64,000 bases of DNA from Mactra quadrangularis (Eukaryota; Mollusca; Bivalvia; Venerida; Mactridae): positions 8,218,001 through 8,282,000 of the forward strand of contig CM046294.1 in the NCBI GenBank assembly GCA_025267735.1. Reading direction: 5' to 3'. The notes under the pieces are model-generated. The model did no database searches, was not told the DNA's origin, and worked only from the letters and a program-made list of their open reading frames with translations. Shown in pieces: positions 61,519 through 64,000 of this stretch (the first letter of the stretch is position 1; every line of letters starts with the position of its first letter). A program made the position numbers and the translations under genes.

Positions 61519-64000
61519 GTAAGAAACTAAGGACGGATTTTTGTCATTTAGACTCGACTTGTTTTCGTTAGAATCCTCACGTCGTGATTTTAACAATCTA
61601 ATATAATTTTTACTTCACGGTTCGATTATGTGCAATAATATAATGTTATTGAATATTGATTATAAAAATCAAATTATTAGCCAGTTTTAATTATGCTTTA
61701 GACTTTCAACTTACCTATATTAATGTTGTTAATTGAAATTTAATTAGGCAGGTGCACTTTCATATCATGATAATGATCATATTTATAATACAAGTATTAG
61801 CATTTCCAAAAATGCTTGAAATCGACGTTTAGCCGTGTATTACAACATCTCCTTCCAAGTAGTATACGTCAACGCTATTAGCCGTGCCAAGTCTATTTAG
61901 AGAATACCGGGATTTCCGTGACCCGCTAACGATATGTAAAACATTTAGACCTTTTTGATTCATTGTACGGAACCTTCCGGGCTGATAAAAATACATCGAA
62001 TGAACAGGTGTTGTCCAGGTCTTGTTCGGATTATGCACGTAAAACAGCATTATGGTAGACTCTAGAATTGTTTCTGTCTATTTGGCATATAGGAACTTCA
62101 TTCAATTTTTTAGCAAACCAAAATATTCCGGCGAACAATAAGAATCAGTGGGGCGTTCCCAATGGTTAACGTTAAGCGAACAGCGATATTTATGAGGGGC
62201 GTGACTTAAACCTGTCTCAGTGGATACTGGTTACGCCTCTCAGCTGATTGGATACAGATAATCTTCTCCCGTAAAAATAGATTCGCCCATTAGTAGGGAA
62301 GATAAGTTAGCATTGTTTTCAACAAATGGGAGTTTTAAAGAGAAAACAAATATGTTACAGTTAGTTTTGCATTTTCTGGGTCTTAAATGCAGCTTTCTTG
62401 AAACTGGTACTCATTCCTATTCTGATTATTGTATTTTCTGGTAATACCCGACAAAAGATGGCGTCCAGACGAGTCAATTCACGCACCCCTAAATTGACAA
62501 TTTGCTGTCCATTTTTCTATCATGTGACCTCAAATGCATCGTTTTGATTGGCTTAAGGCAACCGGTGTCGACTACAAAATGCTCAAATCTTGATAATTGT
62601 ATATATCGACGTACAGGTACGTCGATAATGAATAATTTAGACATTTTAGTAGTATGTATAAACTTCCCTATGAAATTTCCTTGTCTGTTATATTGAGTTT
62701 TACTAGTTGTTAAGCAATAACGCTCACATTTGATGATTTTTTGTATTGACTTTAATTGAATAAAAATCCCAAAACGGCTATATTATGCATGTGTCCCATT
62801 TCTTTCTATTTTTATCACCTTTATTTTCATTTTTTTTATATTCTTTGTCATTTGATGCACATCAAGTCTATGGCCCCTACAGACATTTGACGTAACAGTA
62901 AATAGATAGAAATTATAATGTTTATTCTAAATGTATTCTTGTTCCATTACCCATTATATCACTATCTGCTCACTTCAAAAATTATTGTCTCCTTGTGTGA
63001 TAACTGGGGCTTTGATCCATGTCATTTAAACTTAAAATTTCTTGTATATTAAAAAGGACTTGGTCTGCAAATTTGGGTGTTAAAATGCCTAAAAGTCAGA
63101 TGTATACCTTTGGCTCTGTTATATTTTGTAATATGAACGTTACATTTTAGTTGCTATGGAAACATATTTGGTTCTGAGTGTTAATAAGAGTTGTCCTTGA
63201 AAACATGACTTCTGCTGATATCCTACTCAGAGGTCTTGACCGCAACTCCACCACAGGAGAACCTTTCAAACATCAGTATTTAACTGAAAGTTTGATCATC
63301 TTTGGGAAATGGGAAACGCACGGTACTCATACTTTTTATGAATGATACTCTGGGTTACCGTGGATGGTGTTTGATGTGGCAAGGATGTTATCATATTTAT
63401 AATCTATAACTATCAAATACCACTTTTCACTTGTCTTTGAATGGTAACCAAGGTCTGTCATATTGTATTTCATGCCTTTCCAAGACCACTGCCCAATCAT
63501 GAGAATTTATTATTACACTCTATTTTAGTAAAGCATATAGATCTCTCCAAGAGTGTCAGAAAATCAATCATTACCAACTCTAATCACTTTGCTTATTATT
63601 GTTCCTAAGAACATTATGTTTCCTCAGTTCTCTGACTTATTTTATTGAGTAACTGACAACTGTGTTAAGACCCTGAATTACCAAATTACTTCCCTAATGG
63701 AGAAACGTCAGGATCCCTTAAATGATAAAAGATAATGGAATGTTCACCGAGTTGTTTTATTTAATAACAAAGAATGTGATCAAGTTGTTCTACTAGTGGA
63801 GAGCCTGATGACATATTTTGTACATGGGATGATTTATACTTGTGGAGTAAAGCCTCATTTCTAGCGTTGATCAATAGTTCTGAACCTGATGTATTCCACA
63901 TGTCTTTGATCACTCGATCCTTGATAATTAATCTTTAAAATGTAATAATCCAATTCTATTGCTGCATGGAGTGTTATGTTGCAGTGACAATTCATTTATG
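61519..64000. other. Possible intron or intergenic sequence
   Basis: No exon, RNA gene or clear repeat is recognised. If the exon at 61455 is real, this is its first intron. Confidence 0.4.

Overview
The window is eukaryotic and most likely from a bivalve mollusc. It is AT-rich, its genes are split by long introns, TACATGTA-type words are common, and it is crowded with tRNA-derived SINEs and small inverted-repeat DNA transposons. It also carries two kinds of genes that are expanded in bivalves: a NACHT-domain STAND NTPase and mind-bomb (MIB2-like) ubiquitin ligases. The species assignment is inference; the gene content is read from the sequence.

Layout. 1-4.5 kb: repeat-rich DNA with a ~60-bp tandem repeat, a ~560-bp tandem duplication and an inverted repeat pair. 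4.58-7.15 kb: one long exon of a NACHT/NLR-like gene on the + strand. 7.2-13.5 kb: SINEs, hairpins and a 382-bp MITE. 13.58-29.30 kb: an 18-exon MIB2-like gene (copy A, + strand, 914 aa by my splice model). 29.3-37.5 kb: intergenic DNA between two convergent genes. 37.47-54.02 kb: the paralogous 18-exon MIB2-like gene (copy B, - strand, 908 aa). 54.0-61.4 kb: promoter-side repeats and a complete hAT-type non-autonomous transposon with 8-bp target duplications. 61.46 kb: a putative signal-peptide first exon (+). The rest is featureless to me.

The two MIB2-like genes lie tail to tail and keep the same 18 exons, the same intron phases and nearly the same exon lengths (differences of 24, 15 and 9 nt, all multiples of three). 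Both appear intact. The predicted order is MIB/HERC2, ZZ finger, MIB/HERC2, MIB repeats, ankyrin repeats and one C-terminal C3HC4 RING. Vertebrate mind-bomb proteins carry two or three RINGs, so this is a shortened architecture.

The most unusual feature is in intron 2 of both genes. The last ~30 nt of the ZZ exon and its GTAAGT donor have been amplified into a ~50-bp minisatellite, about 33 units in copy A and about 20 in copy B. This places dozens of extra 5' splice sites directly after the real one. Many units also have a pyrimidine tract and AG exactly 24 nt before the donor, so they look like in-frame 8-codon microexons. In addition, a ~510-bp block upstream of each gene lies in the same orientation although the genes are inverted, pointing to a local inversion at one promoter.
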